64,000 nucleotides of DNA from Novosphingobium piscinae. GTDB lineage: Bacteria; Pseudomonadota; Alphaproteobacteria; Sphingomonadales; Sphingomonadaceae. The stretch is taken from positions 62,001 through 126,000 of the forward strand of contig NZ_JACLAX010000003.1 in assembly GCF_014230355.1 (NCBI RefSeq), read 5' to 3'. Shown piece by piece: positions 27,582-36,686 of this stretch (its first letter is position 1; each line of letters begins with the position of its first letter). Position numbers and translations under genes: made by a program. The notes under the pieces were generated by a model that ran no database searches, was not told the origin of the DNA, and was given only the letters and a program-made list of their open reading frames with translations.

Positions 27582-28949
27582 TCAGCGCATGCGGCCCTTC
27601 AGCTTGGCCTTCTTGATAAGGTCACCGTACTGATGCGCCAACAGGTGCGACTGGATCTGCGTGATCGTATCCACCGTTACGTTGACGACGATCAGCAGCG
27701 AGGTGCCGCCGGCGAAGAACAGGCTGACGCCGGTCTGGGCGATCACCCATTCGGGCACGACGCAGACCACGGTGATGTAGGCCGCGCCGATCACGGTGAT
27801 CCGGGTCAGCACATAGTCAAGATAGGTCGCGGTGTTCTTGCCCGGACGGATGCCCGGGATGAAGCCGCCGTTCTTCTTGAGGTTCTCGGCCGTTTCCTCG
27901 GGGTTGAAGACCACCGCGGTGTAGAAGAACGAGAAGAAGATGATGCCCAGGGCATAAAGCAGCATGTAGACCGGCTTGCCGTGCGCCAGATACTGGTTCA
28001 GCCCGATCACGAAGGCGCCCAGCGTGGTATCGGCCGAGACCGAATTGCCGGCGAACTGGGTAATCGTCAGCGGCAGCAGCAGCAGCGAGCTGGCGAAGAT
28101 CGGCGGGATCACGCCGGCGGTGTTGAGCTTGAGCGGCAGGTGGCTGCGATCGGCCTGCATCATGCCGCGCTGGGTCGCGCGCTTGGGATACTGGATCAGC
28201 AGCCGCCGGGTGGCGCGCTCGAAGAAGCAGATGCCGAGGATCAGGCCGACCAGCAGAGCGACCAGCCCGACGATGGTGAAGCCGCTGATCGAACCCGATC
28301 GGCCGCCCTCGAACAGGTTGGCGATGAAGGTCGGCATCTGGGCGACAATGCCGGCCATGATGATCAGCGAGGTGCCGTTGCCGATCCCGCGCGAGGTGAT
28401 CTGCTCACCCAGCCAGAGCAGAAACATCGTCCCGCCGATCAGCGAGATCACCGCGCTGAGCCGGAACACCAGCCCGGGCATGACCACCGCCTGGAGGCCG
28501 CTCGAGGCGCCGTAGGCCTCGAGCCCCGAGGCGACGAACCAGCCCTGCACCGCGGTCAGCAGCACGGCGCCGTAGCGGGTGTACTGGTTGAGCCGCTTGC
28601 GGCCGCTTTCGCCTTCCTTCTTGAGGCTGGCGAGCGCGGGGTGAAGCGAGGCGGCAAGCTGCACCACGATCGAGGCGGTGATATAGGGCATCACGCCGAG
28701 CGCGATCAGGCTCATTCGCTGCAGACCACCACCCGAGAAGGTGTTGAACAGATCGAGGATGCCGCCCTGGGTCTTGCTGTAGAGCGTCTCGAGGATCAGC
28801 GGGTTGACCCCGGGCAGCGGCACGAAGCTGAGGAAGCGGAACACGATCAGCGCGCCGATCGTGAACCAGATCCGCGTCTTGAGCTCGGTCGCCTTGGAGA
28901 AGTTGGCGAGGCTCAGGTTGCTCGCGATGTTGTCGGCGCGTGATGCCAT
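27582..28949 (-). CDS. secY: Protein translocase subunit SecY
   Basis: The protein is 455 aa with ten transmembrane helices. It shows the conserved FVPLPGVNP in the plug region, the GGG near FSGGGLQRMSLIALGVMPYI, and the cytoplasmic loop with QYPKRATQRGM. SecY is the channel of the Sec translocon. ATG at 28949 was chosen over one 36 bp upstream because MASRADNIASNL is the usual alphaproteobacterial N-terminus. adk follows after 79 bp. Confidence 0.97.
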   Translation of the reverse strand: MASRADNIASNLSLANFSKATELKTRIWFTIGALIVFRFLSFVPLPGVNPLILETLYSKTQGGILDLFNTFSGGGLQRMSLIALGVMPYITASIVVQLAASLHPALASLKKEGESGRKRLNQYTRYGAVLLTAVQGWFVASGLEAYGASSGLQAVVMPGLVFRLSAVISLIGGTMFLLWLGEQITSRGIGNGTSLIIMAGIVAQMPTFIANLFEGGRSGSISGFTIVGLVALLVGLILGICFFERATRRLLIQYPKRATQRGMMQADRSHLPLKLNTAGVIPPIFASSLLLLPLTITQFAGNSVSADTTLGAFVIGLNQYLAHGKPVYMLLYALGIIFFSFFYTAVVFNPEETAENLKKNGGFIPGIRPGKNTATYLDYVLTRITVIGAAYITVVCVVPEWVIAQTGVSLFFAGGTSLLIVVNVTVDTITQIQSHLLAHQYGDLIKKAKLKGRMR

Positions 28950-29033
28950 GTCAGCTAGGTGCCTTGCTGGGGCGCGGTGCCGCACCGATCCCTATCGGCG
29001 CCCGTCCTCCCCGGATTGGTTCAGGTCCATATA

Positions 29034-29068
29034 GGACGCGGGCGGGGATGCAAGAACCCCCGCCCGTC
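29034..29068 (-). terminator. Strong hairpin between rplO and secY
   Basis: GGACGGGCGGGG on the minus strand pairs with CCCCGCCCGCGTCC (one bulged base), with a loop of about 9 nt. Only TATATGG follows, with no clear U-tract, so it may be an RNA-processing or pausing site and not a terminator. It lies just after the rplO stop. Confidence 0.45.
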
Positions 29069-29081
29069 CAATTGTCCGCGA

Positions 29082-29555
29082 TTACTCGGCGGTGGCGGCC
29101 GCCGGCACGGTGACCGAGCCGCCCGCGGCCTCGACCGCAGCCTTGGCCCCGGCCGAGACGCCGGCCACGGCGAAGTTGGCCTTGGCCGAGAAGGCGCCCT
29201 TGCCGAGCAGGCGCACGCCATGCTTGCCGCCACGGGCCAGGCCGGCGGCCTTGAGCGCGGCATGATCGATCGTCGCCTTGACGTCGAGCTTGCCGGCGTC
29301 GATCGCCTTCTGCACCAGGCCGAGGTTCACCTCAGCATAGTCCTTGCCGAACTTGTTGTTGAAGCCGCGCTTCGGGATGCGCATGTGAAGCGGCATCTGA
29401 CCGCCTTCGAAACCGGCCACGGACACGCCCGAGCGCGCCTTGGCGCCCTTCTGGCCGCGCCCGGCGGTCTTGCCCTTGCCGGAGCCGATGCCACGGCCCA
29501 CGCGCATGCGGCCCTTGCGGGCGCCATTGTTGTCACGGATGTCGTTCAGGTTCAT
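29082..29555 (-). CDS. rplO: 50S ribosomal protein L15
   Basis: The protein is 157 aa. It starts MNLNDIRDN and has the Gly/Arg-rich segment [21 protein letters not shown] typical of uL15. ATG at 29555 is favoured over one 9 bp upstream by the family N-terminus. In the standard spc order rpmD precedes it directly. Here it is separated from rpmD by two foreign genes and has its own promoter-like sequence. Confidence 0.97.
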   Translation of the reverse strand: MNLNDIRDNNGARKGRMRVGRGIGSGKGKTAGRGQKGAKARSGVSVAGFEGGQMPLHMRIPKRGFNNKFGKDYAEVNLGLVQKAIDAGKLDVKATIDHAALKAAGLARGGKHGVRLLGKGAFSAKANFAVAGVSAGAKAAVEAAGGSVTVPAAATAE

Positions 29556-29599
29556 GGGATGCACTCGCTTTCGCTTTGGTCGCGCTGATGGAAGCGGCG

Positions 29600-29628
29600 C
29601 CCTTAGGCGAGCCGGCGCGCAATGTCAC
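29600..29628 (-). promoter_or_regulatory. Promoter upstream of rplO-secY-adk
   Basis: On the minus strand GTGACA (29628-29623) and TAAGGG (29605-29600) are 17 bp apart. The -10 is identical to that of the rpsL promoter candidate. The transcript would start near 29592, giving a leader of about 37 nt before the rplO ATG. Confidence 0.6.
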
Positions 29629-29694
29629 CCCCTTTTCCGCCCCCTTCCCAGGGGGGGAAACCTTGCTACGGTGCAGCCAGGGGGTATCGCCGAG

Positions 29695-31194
29695 GTGCTG
29701 AAGTCTGCCGCGCCAGCGCGGAGCAACGATGGCTCGCCGTTCGACCGGCCCGCGCTGCAGCTGGTGGTACTGGCCGTGGCCGGGCTGGTCCTGCGCTGGA
29801 GCACCTTCGGCGATCCCAATCTGGCGGCGGACGAAGGCTTCTACCACGCGGTCGGCCTCGCCATGCATCATGGCGCCCTGCCCTATGTCGACGTGTGGGA
29901 CCGCAAGCCGCTCGGCCTGTTCCTGATCTACTGGGCCATCGCCGGGATCACGCCCGACCCGCTCGCCTACCAGCTGGCCGCCTGGGCCTGCGCGGTCGCC
30001 ACGGCCGCCGTGATCGGCGCGATCGCCCGGCGCTGGACCGGGCCGCAGGGGGCGCTGCTGGCCGGGCTGGTCTATCTCGTCTGGCTGACCCCGCTCTATG
30101 GCTTCGGTGGCCAGAGCCCGGTGTTCTACAACCTGCCGGTCGCCGCGGCGGCGCTGTTGCTGTGCCAGGGGCTTCCGCAGGTCGCGCGGGGCGAGCGGAG
30201 CGGCCGGGTGGCACTGGCCATGCTGCTGGCCGGCGCGGCGATCACGGTCAAGACCACGGTGCTGTTCGAGGCCCTGTTCTTCGGACTGGCGGCGCTGGCG
30301 GCAGCCTGGCGCTCGCGCCGGCCGGTGGCCTGGGTCGCGCTGCGGGGGCTTGGCTGGCTGGCGCTGGGCCTGGCGCCGACCGCGGCGATCGCGCTGGGCT
30401 ATGCCGCGCTCGGCCACTGGCCGGAATACTGGCACGCGATGGTTGGCGCCAATCTCGCCAAGGGCACCGACTGGGGCGGCACCGCGATCCGCCTGATCCT
30501 GCTGTGGCGGCTGCTGCTGCCGCTGATCCTCGCCACCGCCGGGGGGCTGATGCTGCAAGGCCCGCGCGGGCGCGGCTTCGTCGAAGGGTGGCTGATCGCC
30601 GCGCTGTTCGGCCTGGCCGCGGTGCCCAACTTCTATCCGCACTATGCCCTGCCGCTGCTGGTGGTGCTGTGCCTCGCCGCGGCACCGCTGCTCGATCGGG
30701 GCTGGATCGGGCTGGTCGCGGCCGCCGCGATGATCGCGCTGGGCCTGCGCGCCGAGCCGCCGTTCCGCCCCGGCCAGGCGGACCGCTCGCGCGCCGCCTT
30801 CGCCGCGCTGAGCGCCGCGATCCGGGCCCACGACGGCGGCCGCCCCCTGCTGGTCTATGCCGGCCCGGCGCAACTTTACGGGATGACCGGCCATGCCTTC
30901 CCCACCCCGCTCGCCTTCGAGACCCATCTCAGCCAGCAGGCCGAACGCAACGTCAGCCATCTCGACACGGTGGCTGAACTGCGCCGGGTGCTGGCGGCGC
31001 GGCCGGGCGCCGTGGTGCTGCCGGTCCAGGTCCGCAACGGGCCAGCGATCCCTGAGACCTGGGCGCTGGTGAATACCTATGTGCGGCAGCACTGCCGCCC
31101 GGTGGCGCGGCGCCACGTCGAGGATTGGCTGCTGGCCGATGACCTGGTGGTCTGGGGGGATTGCCATGAGCCAACGGTCAGCGGCGCCCGCTGA
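29695..31194 (+). CDS. GT-C membrane glycosyltransferase (GT39/ArnT-like)
   Basis: The protein is about 499 aa with roughly ten hydrophobic helices. The first periplasmic loop has ADEGFYH and WDRKPLGLF, the acidic motif and the Asp/Arg/Lys-Pro segment seen in ArnT and PMT-type transferases that use polyprenyl-phosphate sugars. The acceptor is unknown. GTG at 29695, 10 nt after AGGGGG, was chosen; GTG at 29671 is also possible. It is inserted between rplO and rpmD on the strand opposite to the ribosomal genes and points towards a small Ig-like gene. Confidence 0.75.
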   Translation: MLKSAAPARSNDGSPFDRPALQLVVLAVAGLVLRWSTFGDPNLAADEGFYHAVGLAMHHGALPYVDVWDRKPLGLFLIYWAIAGITPDPLAYQLAAWACAVATAAVIGAIARRWTGPQGALLAGLVYLVWLTPLYGFGGQSPVFYNLPVAAAALLLCQGLPQVARGERSGRVALAMLLAGAAITVKTTVLFEALFFGLAALAAAWRSRRPVAWVALRGLGWLALGLAPTAAIALGYAALGHWPEYWHAMVGANLAKGTDWGGTAIRLILLWRLLLPLILATAGGLMLQGPRGRGFVEGWLIAALFGLAAVPNFYPHYALPLLVVLCLAAAPLLDRGWIGLVAAAAMIALGLRAEPPFRPGQADRSRAAFAALSAAIRAHDGGRPLLVYAGPAQLYGMTGHAFPTPLAFETHLSQQAERNVSHLDTVAELRRVLAARPGAVVLPVQVRNGPAIPETWALVNTYVRQHCRPVARRHVEDWLLADDLVVWGDCHEPTVSGAR

Positions 31195-31282
31195 GTCATT
31201 CGGACATGGGAGGTACTCGTGCCATTTGCGCTGGCATCACCGGCCGACCCTGACACGCTTCGAGCCAACCACCGCGCGTGGG

Positions 31283-31307
31283 CTTCGTCGAGCTCAGCCT
31301 GAGCGAA
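31283..31307. repeat. Single hairpin repeat
   Basis: CTTCG...CTCAGCCTGAGCGAAG forms nested inverted repeats between the convergent GT-C gene and the Ig-like gene. Its core CTCAGCCTGAG is the reverse complement of CTCAGGCTGAG near 56395, so it is probably a dispersed element. Confidence 0.4.
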
Positions 31308-31379
31308 GTTGGGAGATTGCGAGGAACTGGACACGATCAAGGACCACACGAAACGAACCGGCCGCGCAATCGCCGCGCC

Positions 31380-31766
31380 TCACCTCGCCCTGAAGCGCGT
31401 TCGGCTGGGCTGAGCAGAGATGCCTTCGGCTGACTTGAAGTTCATGTAAGGCGGACGATTGAACCAGACTTCGTAGACGCGGCCCGCCACCGCGGTGCAC
31501 CGCATGGTGTAGCTCGTTCTGTCCTGCGACAGACGGGCATTCGGTTGGCAATCGGGGAAGGTGGCCGGCGACACCCGCACGAACGAGTAGCTGCCCGCCA
31601 GCATGGGCCGATCGAACGTCACGGTAAGGTCGAACGGTCCCGATGGAATGGTGCTGCCGTCTGCCGGGCTGATCGAAACCACATGGGGCACGGCCAACGG
31701 CACTGCGGATGCTTCGCCTGCCTGAACCAGCAGCAAGCCCATGGCAGCGGCGGCGACAAGAACCAT
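31380..31766 (-). CDS. Small secreted protein with an Ig-like domain
   Basis: The protein is 128 aa. A signal peptide (about residues 1-24, MVLVAAAAMGLLLVQAG then EASA) is followed by one bacterial Ig-like fold segment that opens VVSISPADGSTIPSG and continues FDLTVTFDRPM. Two Cys (in PDCQPN and MRCTAV) could form a disulfide. The architecture resembles CopC/Big_5-type domains. The role is unknown. ATG at 31766 opens the signal peptide. It lies downstream of the rpmD terminator, tail-to-tail with the GT-C gene. Confidence 0.65.
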   Translation of the reverse strand: MVLVAAAAMGLLLVQAGEASAVPLAVPHVVSISPADGSTIPSGPFDLTVTFDRPMLAGSYSFVRVSPATFPDCQPNARLSQDRTSYTMRCTAVAGRVYEVWFNRPPYMNFKSAEGISAQPSRTRFRAR

Positions 31767-31845
31767 GATCACCCCCCCCGGCTTACGTCCGGCATGTCCT
31801 CCGGACGGGCCCGATCGAACCCACCAACGGCAGATGCCTGCAGCA

Positions 31846-31873
31846 AAACGGCCCCGGGATCGCTCCCGGGGCC
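31846..31873 (-). terminator. Intrinsic terminator after rpmD
   Basis: GGCCCCGGGA (31850-31859) and TCCCGGGGCC (31864-31873) form a perfect 10-bp stem with a 4-nt loop. On the minus strand it is followed by GTTTTGC. It lies 27 bp past the rpmD stop and should end the S10-spc transcript there. Confidence 0.85.
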
Positions 31874-31899
31874 GCCCTGTTCTAGCGCTGAAGCCGTGA

Positions 31900-32076
31900 T
31901 CAGTCCACCACGGCCACCATGTGCGGGAGCTTGGCAATGGCACCGCGCACTTCGGCGGTGTCTTCCAGCTCGACGACCCGGTTCATCTTGCCGAGCCCGA
32001 GGCCGATCAGGATCTTCTTCTGGCTTTCGGGACGGCGGATCGGCGAGCCGATCTGCTTGATCTTGATAGTCGCCAT
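31900..32076 (-). CDS. rpmD: 50S ribosomal protein L30
   Basis: The protein is 58 aa. It starts [16 protein letters not shown], and [16 protein letters not shown] is the uL30 signature. It directly follows rpsE (5-bp gap) and is the last gene of this ribosomal transcript, since a terminator and then non-ribosomal genes follow. In most bacteria rplO comes next. Confidence 0.96.
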   Translation of the reverse strand: MATIKIKQIGSPIRRPESQKKILIGLGLGKMNRVVELEDTAEVRGAIAKLPHMVAVVD

Positions 32077-32081
32077 GTCGC

Positions 32082-32804
32082 TTACTCCACGATGGCTTCG
32101 GCGGCGGCTTCCGCCTCGACCGCGCTGGCGCCGCCCCGACCGAGCAGGTCGGCGACCTTCTTGCCACGGCGCTGGGCGACCGACTTCGGCGAAGTCTGGT
32201 CGGTCAGCGCGTCGAACGTGGCGCGGATCATGTTGTAGGGGTTCGAGGTGCCGACCGACTTGGTCACCACGTCGGCCACGCCCAGGCTCTCGAAGACGGC
32301 GCGCATCGGACCGCCGGCGATGATCCCGGTCCCGGCCGGAGCCGAACGGACGTTGACCTTGCCGGCGCCGAAGTGGCCCTTGCCGTCATGGTGCAGCGTG
32401 CGGCCTTCCTTCAACGGAACGCGGATCATCTTCTTCTTGGCCGAGGCGGTCGCCTTGGTGATGGCTTCCGGCACTTCGCGCGCCTTGCCATGACCGAAGC
32501 CGACGCGGCCCTTGCCGTCGCCCACGACGACCAGCGCCGCGAAGCCGAAGCGCTTGCCGCCCTTCACCGTCTTGGAGACGCGGTTGATGTGGACGAGCTT
32601 CTCGATCAGCTCCTCGCCGCCCTCCTCGTCGCCGCCACGGCCGCGGTTGCGGTCGTTGCGGTCGCCACGGCCGCGGCCGCGGTCACCGCCGCCACGATCG
32701 TTGCCACGGCCACGGCCACGGCCGCGGGCCTCGCGGGCTTCACCCTCGGGGGCGCTGGCCTCGACGGCCACCACTTCGGTTTCCTGGTTGGTTTCGTCAG
32801 CCAT
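32082..32804 (-). CDS. rpsE: 30S ribosomal protein S5 with RG-rich N-terminal extension
   Basis: The protein is 240 aa, against about 166 in E. coli. The uS5 core starts near residue 66 ([22 protein letters not shown], split here by residue 87) and keeps [19 protein letters not shown] and [13 protein letters not shown]. Residues 1-25 are acidic, and residues 27-58 are built from RG, GGG and DRN repeats and are probably disordered. A C-terminal Ala/Glu tail is also present. ATG at 32804 was chosen because the rplR stop lies just upstream. RG-rich tails often bind RNA. Confidence 0.95.
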   Translation of the reverse strand: MADETNQETEVVAVEASAPEGEAREARGRGRGRGNDRGGGDRGRGRGDRNDRNRGRGGDEEGGEELIEKLVHINRVSKTVKGGKRFGFAALVVVGDGKGRVGFGHGKAREVPEAITKATASAKKKMIRVPLKEGRTLHHDGKGHFGAGKVNVRSAPAGTGIIAGGPMRAVFESLGVADVVTKSVGTSNPYNMIRATFDALTDQTSPKSVAQRRGKKVADLLGRGGASAVEAEAAAEAIVE

Positions 32805-32805
32805 C

Positions 32806-33156
32806 TTAGAACTCCAGCCCGCCTTCGCGCGCGGCATCGGCCAGCGCCTTGACGCGGCCATGGAAGAGGAAGCCGCCGCGATCGAACACGACGGCGGTCA
32901 CGCCGGCTGCCTTGGCGGCTTCGGCCAGGGCCTTGCCCACCTCGGCAGCGGCAGCCACCGTCGCGCCCGGGCCCTTCGAGCCCTTGGTCAGCGACGAGGC
33001 GGCGACCAGCGTGCGGCCGGCGTTGTCGTCGATGATCTGCGCGTAGATGTGACGGCCGGAACGGTGCACCGACAGCCGCGGACGGCCACCGGCGCGCGCC
33101 TTCAGCGCGGTGCGGACGCGCCGGCGACGGCGCTCGAACAGGGAGAGCTTGGCCAT
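32806..33156 (-). CDS. rplR: 50S ribosomal protein L18
   Basis: The protein is 116 aa. It has the Arg-rich N-terminus ([13 protein letters not shown]), [20 protein letters not shown] and the C-terminal [28 protein letters not shown] region of uL18. It binds 5S rRNA. The start overlaps the rplF stop by one base. Confidence 0.97.
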   Translation of the reverse strand: MAKLSLFERRRRRVRTALKARAGGRPRLSVHRSGRHIYAQIIDDNAGRTLVAASSLTKGSKGPGATVAAAAEVGKALAEAAKAAGVTAVVFDRGGFLFHGRVKALADAAREGGLEF

Positions 33157-33689
33157 TACTTCTTCTTCCCTTCCTTGCGGAAGATGTACTCGCCGCGGTA
33201 CTTGATGCCCTTGCCCTTGTAGGGCTCGGGCTTGCGCCAGCGACGGATCTCGGCGGCAACCTGGCCGACCTTCTGCTTGTCGATGCCCGAAATCTCGACC
33301 GTGGTGTTGTCCGGGGTCTTGATCTCGATGCCCTCGGGCACGGCATAGTCCACGTCGTGGCTGTAGCCGAGCTGGAGCTTCAGGTTGCGGCCCTGGGCGT
33401 TGGCACGATAGCCCACGCCGGTGATCTCGAGCACCTTGGTGTAGCCCTCGGTCACCCCGGTCACCAGATTGGAGACCAGCGTGCGCTGCATGCCCCAGAA
33501 GGCCCGCGCCGCCTTGGTGTCGTTGGCCGGCTTCACCAGGATGGTGTCGCCGTCGAGGGTGTAGCTGATCTCGTCACGCAGGGTGAGGGTCAGCGTGCCC
33601 TTGGGGCCCTTCACGGTCAGGACGCCGTCCGCGATCGCGGCGCTGACGCCGCCCGGGATGGCAACCGGCTTCTTGCCGATGCGGCTCAT
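33156..33689 (-). CDS. rplF: 50S ribosomal protein L6
   Basis: The protein is 177 aa. It starts [15 protein letters not shown] and ends with the [13 protein letters not shown] signature of uL6 near the C-terminus. It lies near the GTPase centre of the 50S subunit. It overlaps rpsH and rplR by one base on either side. Confidence 0.98.
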   Translation of the reverse strand: MSRIGKKPVAIPGGVSAAIADGVLTVKGPKGTLTLTLRDEISYTLDGDTILVKPANDTKAARAFWGMQRTLVSNLVTGVTEGYTKVLEITGVGYRANAQGRNLKLQLGYSHDVDYAVPEGIEIKTPDNTTVEISGIDKQKVGQVAAEIRRWRKPEPYKGKGIKYRGEYIFRKEGKKK

Positions 33690-34084
33690 CAGAACACCTC
33701 CGCGAGCACTTCGCCGCCGACGTTCTGGGCGCGGGCCTCGGCATCCGAGAGCACGCCCTTGGGCGTCGAGACGATGGTGATGCCAAGGCCGTTGCGCACC
33801 ACCGGGAGTTCCTTCGAACCCGAGTAGACGCGGCGGCCCGGCTTGGAGACGCGAGCGACGTGCTTGATCGCCGGCTCGCCTTCGAAATACTTCAGCTCGA
33901 TGCGCAGCTGCGGGTGGGCGCCGGTGGCGTCCTCCGAATAGCCGCGGATGTAGCCTTCGCGCTGCAGCACCTCGAGCACGCGGGCGCGCAGCTTCGAGGC
34001 CGGCGAGAGGACCGAGTCCTTCTTCGCCTGCTGGCCGTTGCGGATGCGGGTGAGCATATCACCCAGGGGATCGGTCAATGCCAT
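33689..34084 (-). CDS. rpsH: 30S ribosomal protein S8
   Basis: The protein is 131 aa. It starts with [18 protein letters not shown] and ends with the uS8 signature [20 protein letters not shown] before a short tail. S8 is the translational repressor of the spc operon in E. coli. Whether that holds here cannot be read directly, and no target site was identified near rplE. Confidence 0.97.
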   Translation of the reverse strand: MALTDPLGDMLTRIRNGQQAKKDSVLSPASKLRARVLEVLQREGYIRGYSEDATGAHPQLRIELKYFEGEPAIKHVARVSKPGRRVYSGSKELPVVRNGLGITIVSTPKGVLSDAEARAQNVGGEVLAEVF

Positions 34085-34094
34085 CGCCGTTTCC

Positions 34095-34400
34095 TTACCA
34101 GCTCGACTTCGTGACGCCCGGGATCATGCCCTTGTTGGCAAGGTCCCGCAGCTCGACACGGCAAAGGCCGAACTTGCGATAGTAGCCGCGCGGGCGGCCG
34201 GTGGTGTTGCAGCGGTTGCGCACCCGGGTCGGGTTCGCGTTGCGCGGCAGTTCGGCCAGCTTGAGGCGGGCGATCAGGCGCTCGGTTTCGTCGAGCGACT
34301 GGTCGTTGGCCTGGGCCTTGAGCGCGGCATACTTGGCTGCATACTTCTCAACGAGCTTCTTGCGCCGCTCGTTCTTGTTGATCGAACTCAGTTTCGCCAT
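34095..34400 (-). CDS. rpsN: 30S ribosomal protein S14
   Basis: The protein is 101 aa, the long form without the zinc-binding CxxC pair. The conserved [21 protein letters not shown] segment is intact (quoted here only by position, residues about 59-80), followed by the C-terminal [14 protein letters not shown]. The zinc-free form does not depend on zinc supply. Confidence 0.97.
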   Translation of the reverse strand: MAKLSSINKNERRKKLVEKYAAKYAALKAQANDQSLDETERLIARLKLAELPRNANPTRVRNRCNTTGRPRGYYRKFGLCRVELRDLANKGMIPGVTKSSW

Positions 34401-34445
34401 GGACTTAAGCTCTTTCCTTAAATCTCGGGAGGGCAGCGAGGGGCC

Positions 34446-35024
34446 TTAGGCCGCCTGCTTCTGCTCGGCTTCCTGCGGGAACGGGAAACCGAACAGGCGA
34501 AGCAGCTCACGTGCCTCGTCGTCGGTCTTGGCGGTGGTGGTGACGATGATGTCCATGCCGCGCACCTTCTCGATCTGGTCGTAGCTGATCTCCGGGAAGA
34601 TGATCTGCTCCTTGAGACCCATCGCGTAGTTGCCGCGACCGTCGAACGACTTGGGGTTCAGGCCACGGAAGTCGCGGATGCGGGGCATCGCCACGGTCAC
34701 CAGGCGGTCGAGGAACTCGTACATGCGCTCGCGCCGCAGGGTCACCTTGCAGCCGATCGGCATGCCTTCACGCAGCTTGAACTGCGCGATCGACTTCTTC
34801 GCCTTAGTGATCACCGGCTTCTGGCCGGCGATGAGCTCCATTTCCGCCGCGGCGGTCTGGACCTTCTTCTTGTCCTGGCTCGCCTCGCCCACGCCCATGT
34901 TGAGCGTGATCTTCTCGAGCCGCGGGATCTCCAGCGCGTTCTTGTAGCCGAACTTGGCCTGCATCGCCTTGGCGATCTCGGCGTCGTACTTCGTCTTCAG
35001 ACGCGGCGTGTACTTGTCAGCCAT
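34446..35024 (-). CDS. rplE: 50S ribosomal protein L5
   Basis: The protein is 192 aa. The uL5 signature [16 protein letters not shown] and the [20 protein letters not shown] loop are clear. It contacts 5S rRNA and the P-site tRNA. It overlaps the end of rplX by 8 bp and has a 45-bp gap before rpsN. Confidence 0.98.
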   Translation of the reverse strand: MADKYTPRLKTKYDAEIAKAMQAKFGYKNALEIPRLEKITLNMGVGEASQDKKKVQTAAAEMELIAGQKPVITKAKKSIAQFKLREGMPIGCKVTLRRERMYEFLDRLVTVAMPRIRDFRGLNPKSFDGRGNYAMGLKEQIIFPEISYDQIEKVRGMDIIVTTTAKTDDEARELLRLFGFPFPQEAEQKQAA

Positions 35025-35334
35025 CGATGGTCTCCCCGGACTTCACGGCCACGCGGACCTTCTTGCCGTCGCGCTCCTCGAAGCGGACGCGGGTCGGCTT
35101 GCCGTCCTTGTCGGCCACGGCCACCTTCGAGATCGCCATCGGCGCCTCGCGGCGATCGATCCCGCCCTGCGGGTTCGACTGGGTCGGCTTGCGGTGACGG
35201 GCGATCATGTTCACGCCCGCGACGACAACCTTGCCATCCTTGGGGAGGACCTGGAGGACGGTGCCGGTGCGGCCCTTGTCCTTGCCAGAGCGGACGACGA
35301 CGCTGTCGCCCTTCTTGATCTTGGCGGCAGCCAT
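35017..35334 (-). CDS. rplX: 50S ribosomal protein L24
   Basis: The protein is 105 aa. The KOW motif [20 protein letters not shown] lies at the N-terminus and [16 protein letters not shown] in the middle. The start overlaps the rplN stop as TGATG. L24 starts 50S assembly. Confidence 0.97.
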   Translation of the reverse strand: MAAAKIKKGDSVVVRSGKDKGRTGTVLQVLPKDGKVVVAGVNMIARHRKPTQSNPQGGIDRREAPMAISKVAVADKDGKPTRVRFEERDGKKVRVAVKSGETIDG

Positions 35335-35702
35335 CACAGCACCTCCGGCGCGAGCGAGATGATCTTCATGAAGCCGCGCGCACGCAGTTCGCGGACCACC
35401 GGTCCAAAGATACGGGTGCCGATCGGCTCCTCGTTCTTGCCGACCAGCACGGCCGCGTTGCTGTCGAAGCGGATCACCGAGCCATCGGCCCGGCGCACGT
35501 CCTTCTTGGTGCGGACGATCACGGCGCGGTGCACGTCGCCCTTCTTGACGCGGGCCCGCGGCTGCGCCTCCTTGATCGACACCACGATGATGTCGCCAAC
35601 GCCGGCAGTCCGACGCTTCGACCCGCCCAGCACCTTGATGCACTGGACGCGCTTGGCGCCGCTGTTGTCCGCGACGTCGAGATTGGATTGCATCTGGATC
35701 AT
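35334..35702 (-). CDS. rplN: 50S ribosomal protein L14
   Basis: The protein is 122 aa. It starts [20 protein letters not shown] and ends [13 protein letters not shown], both typical of uL14. It is the first spc-type gene, about 60 bp after rpsQ, and no separate promoter was recognised in that gap. Confidence 0.98.
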   Translation of the reverse strand: MIQMQSNLDVADNSGAKRVQCIKVLGGSKRRTAGVGDIIVVSIKEAQPRARVKKGDVHRAVIVRTKKDVRRADGSVIRFDSNAAVLVGKNEEPIGTRIFGPVVRELRARGFMKIISLAPEVL

Positions 35703-35763
35703 GGATCCGGTTCCTTCTCAATGGCTTGCCGGAACCAGTCCGGCAGTTCCAAAATCGCTGTTC

Positions 35764-36033
35764 TTAGACTTCGGCTTCCAGCGCCGCGGCCTTGCCCGCC
35801 TGGACCCGCTCGATCACCTTCCAGGTCTTCAACTTGGAATAGGGTGCGGTTTCCTCGATGCGAACGACCTCACCGGTGTGGAAGGCGTTGTCCTCGTCGT
35901 GGGCGTGATACTTCTTCGAGCGACGGATGATCTTCCCGTAGAGCGGGTGCTTCACCTTGCGCTCGACCTTCACGACCACGGTCTTGTCGGTCTTGTCGGA
36001 GACGATGGTCCCGATGAGAATACGCTTGGGCAT
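35764..36033 (-). CDS. rpsQ: 30S ribosomal protein S17
   Basis: The protein is 89 aa. It carries [25 protein letters not shown] (by position, residues 5-29) and the uS17 motif [20 protein letters not shown]. It binds 16S rRNA early in assembly. Confidence 0.97.
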   Translation of the reverse strand: MPKRILIGTIVSDKTDKTVVVKVERKVKHPLYGKIIRRSKKYHAHDEDNAFHTGEVVRIEETAPYSKLKTWKVIERVQAGKAAALEAEV

Positions 36034-36043
36034 CGTTGGCTCC

Positions 36044-36247
36044 TTACGCCTTGGCCGACTGAGAGCGCTCAGTCTGCAGCGTCTTGATGCGGGCGATGTC
36101 GCGGCGCACTTCCTTGATGCGCGCCGGACGCTCGAGCTGGTTGGTCGCAGCCTGGAAGCGGAGGTTGAACGCCTCCTTCTTCAGATCGGCGAGGTCAGCC
36201 GTCAGCTGGTCGTCGGTCTTGGCGCGCAGATCGCTGATCTTGGCCAT
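36044..36247 (-). CDS. rpmC: 50S ribosomal protein L29
   Basis: The protein is 67 aa, mostly helical. [17 protein letters not shown] and [14 protein letters not shown] are the uL29 signature. The start overlaps the rplP stop by one base. Confidence 0.97.
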   Translation of the reverse strand: MAKISDLRAKTDDQLTADLADLKKEAFNLRFQAATNQLERPARIKEVRRDIARIKTLQTERSQSAKA

Positions 36248-36681
36248 TATTCGCCTCCGAGATGCGAGGTGTCGCCCAGGCGGGCCACGACCTTGGTCTT
36301 GATGGGCAGCTTCATCGCGGCACGGCTGAACGCCTCGGCGGCCAGCGGACCGGCGACGCCGTCGAGCTCGAACAGGATGCGACCCGGCTTCACGCGGGCA
36401 GCCCAGTATTCGATCGAGCCCTTGCCCTTGCCCTGACGGACTTCAGCCGGCTTCTTGGTCACCGGCACGTCCGGGAAGACGCGGATCCACAGGCGCCCCT
36501 GGCGCTTGATGTGGCGGGTGATCGCGCGGCGGGCCGCCTCGATCTGGCGGGCGGTGATCCGCTCAGGCTCAAGGGCCTTCAGCCCGTAGGAGCCGAAGTT
36601 GAGGTCCGAGCCACCCTTGGCGAGGCCATGGATGCGGCCCTTGAAGGCCTTGCGGAACTTGGTCTTTTTCGGTTGCAGCAT
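36247..36681 (-). CDS. rplP: 50S ribosomal protein L16
   Basis: The protein is 144 aa. It starts [16 protein letters not shown] and contains [26 protein letters not shown] sequence (here beginning IRVFPDVPV), the uL16 signature with the Arg that is often hydroxylated. It lies near the peptidyl-transferase centre. Confidence 0.98.
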   Translation of the reverse strand: MLQPKKTKFRKAFKGRIHGLAKGGSDLNFGSYGLKALEPERITARQIEAARRAITRHIKRQGRLWIRVFPDVPVTKKPAEVRQGKGKGSIEYWAARVKPGRILFELDGVAGPLAAEAFSRAAMKLPIKTKVVARLGDTSHLGGE

Positions 36682-36686
36682 GGCTC

